A stretch of DNA of 6,537 nt from an uncultured Lachnospiraceae bacterium. GTDB lineage: Bacteria > Bacillota > Clostridia > Lachnospirales > Lachnospiraceae. Each line of letters begins with the position of its first letter. The stretch's first letter is position 1. The notes below the pieces were generated by a model, which had not been told where the DNA came from, did no database searches, and saw nothing but the letters and a program-made list of their open reading frames with translations. Location: the NCBI GenBank assembly GCA_902782965.1, contig CACZPG010000087.1:1-6537 (forward strand), in the 5' to 3' direction. Both the position numbers and the translations under genes were made by a program. This document shows positions 5,946 through 6,537 of this stretch, piece by piece.

Positions 5946-6537
5946 TCATTCTGTGTAATTTCCGAAGGCCACAATGCAAAAAACGAATTCAATCAATCCT
6001 AACAATATAATTATAACAAGGCCAATTTTGCCGGGTTTACGTACTTTGATATTAACAACAAATGCTATAGCCATGATCAGCATCATCAGAAAATAGAAAA
6101 TCGTCAGATCCCATCTACTAAAGAAATGAATTATCATTACAAGAGGAAACACCAGCGCCGACGCTGTAACAGGAACTCCGATATAGTAGGTCACACCGGT
6201 CTTATTCGCCTCTTCTATTCTGATTTCACTGGTTGCGTTAAAATATGCCAGTCTGATAAGTGCAGCCAGCACATAAAACAAAGCAATAACCAGAAGAATG
6301 ATCAACATACCAAAAGAGCCTTCATAATCCCTTCTTCTGACTATTTCCGTAAATATACCACTTATTCTGAGCTGTGCCAGTCCTATGGAAACCGGAAGGA
6401 CTCCAAAACATATAAGATCTGCAAGGGAATCTATCTGAACTCCGAAATTCTTCTCTGTTTCTGTTCGATCCTTCTTGGTTCTGGCAACTCTTCCATCAAA
6501 AGCATCAAGAATTCCTGATAACATAAGAAAAAATATC
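5946..6537 (-). CDS. pssA: CDP-diacylglycerol--serine O-phosphatidyltransferase (5' end outside window)
   Basis: This membrane enzyme joins serine to CDP-diacylglycerol, giving phosphatidylserine and CMP. The frame is open to the right edge. The ATG at 6524 is internal, because in-frame codons for Ile-Phe-Phe-Leu precede it and continue a membrane helix, so the true start lies beyond the window. Counting from that Met, the CDP-alcohol phosphatidyltransferase signature is complete: Asp7, Asp10-Gly11, Ala14-Arg15, Gly28, Asp32 and Asp36. The spacer between AR and G is 12 residues (TKKDRTETEKNF) rather than the common eight; I recall this form from clostridial PssA proteins. Several hydrophobic helices follow (about 38-55, 72-95, 115-135, 138-160, 166-188). 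The product feeds the downstream psd gene (stop-to-start gap 65 bases to the preferred ATG). Confidence 0.93.
   Translation of the reverse strand, partial: IFFLMLSGILDAFDGRVARTKKDRTETEKNFGVQIDSLADLICFGVLPVSIGLAQLRISGIFTEIVRRRDYEGSFGMLIILLVIALFYVLAALIRLAYFNATSEIRIEEANKTGVTYYIGVPVTASALVFPLVMIIHFFSRWDLTIFYFLMMLIMAIAFVVNIKVRKPGKIGLVIIILLGLIEFVFCIVAFGNYTE

Overview
The window looks like a chromosomal segment of a low-GC Gram-positive anaerobe of the Clostridia, most like a Lachnospiraceae genome (Butyrivibrio/Roseburia/Lachnospira type). This rests on AT-rich codon use, strong AGGAGG ribosome binding sites, the clostridial forms of PssA and Psd, and lipoprotein signal peptides. The genus is an inference. 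Every supported gene is on the minus strand, so transcription runs from high to low coordinates.

From right to left, the first unit (about 6537-5056) encodes phosphatidylserine synthase (pssA, 5' end cut by the window edge) and phosphatidylserine decarboxylase (psd). These are the two consecutive steps from CDP-diacylglycerol to phosphatidylethanolamine. The unit ends at a rho-independent terminator (about 4962-5024). A 3049-4878 gene then follows under its own leader. It encodes a 609-residue lipoprotein of the YfbK-like von Willebrand factor A family, with a complete MIDAS metal site and a long acidic linker.

The intergenic stretch 2727-3048 has no credible gene but is full of structure. 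Two palindromic repeats share an exact 38-nt core. The segment 2771-2935 can fold into a compact junction of three hairpins closed by a 9-bp stem. A sigma-A-like promoter for the next operon has its -35 box inside the arm of one palindrome.

The leftmost unit (2726 to beyond 1) is an ECF sigma factor, an overlapping single-pass membrane protein that is most likely its anti-sigma factor, and a third gene for a lipoprotein of unknown family cut by the left edge. The anti-sigma factor and the YfbK-like protein, encoded on either side of the repeat region, both carry an unusual exported linker rich in Ser, Asp, Glu, Ala and Tyr. A candidate ECF-type promoter lies before the YfbK-like gene. Together these suggest one envelope-sensing module: sigma, anti-sigma, VWA lipoprotein and accessory lipoprotein. 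That is an inference from layout and sequence, not something shown directly.
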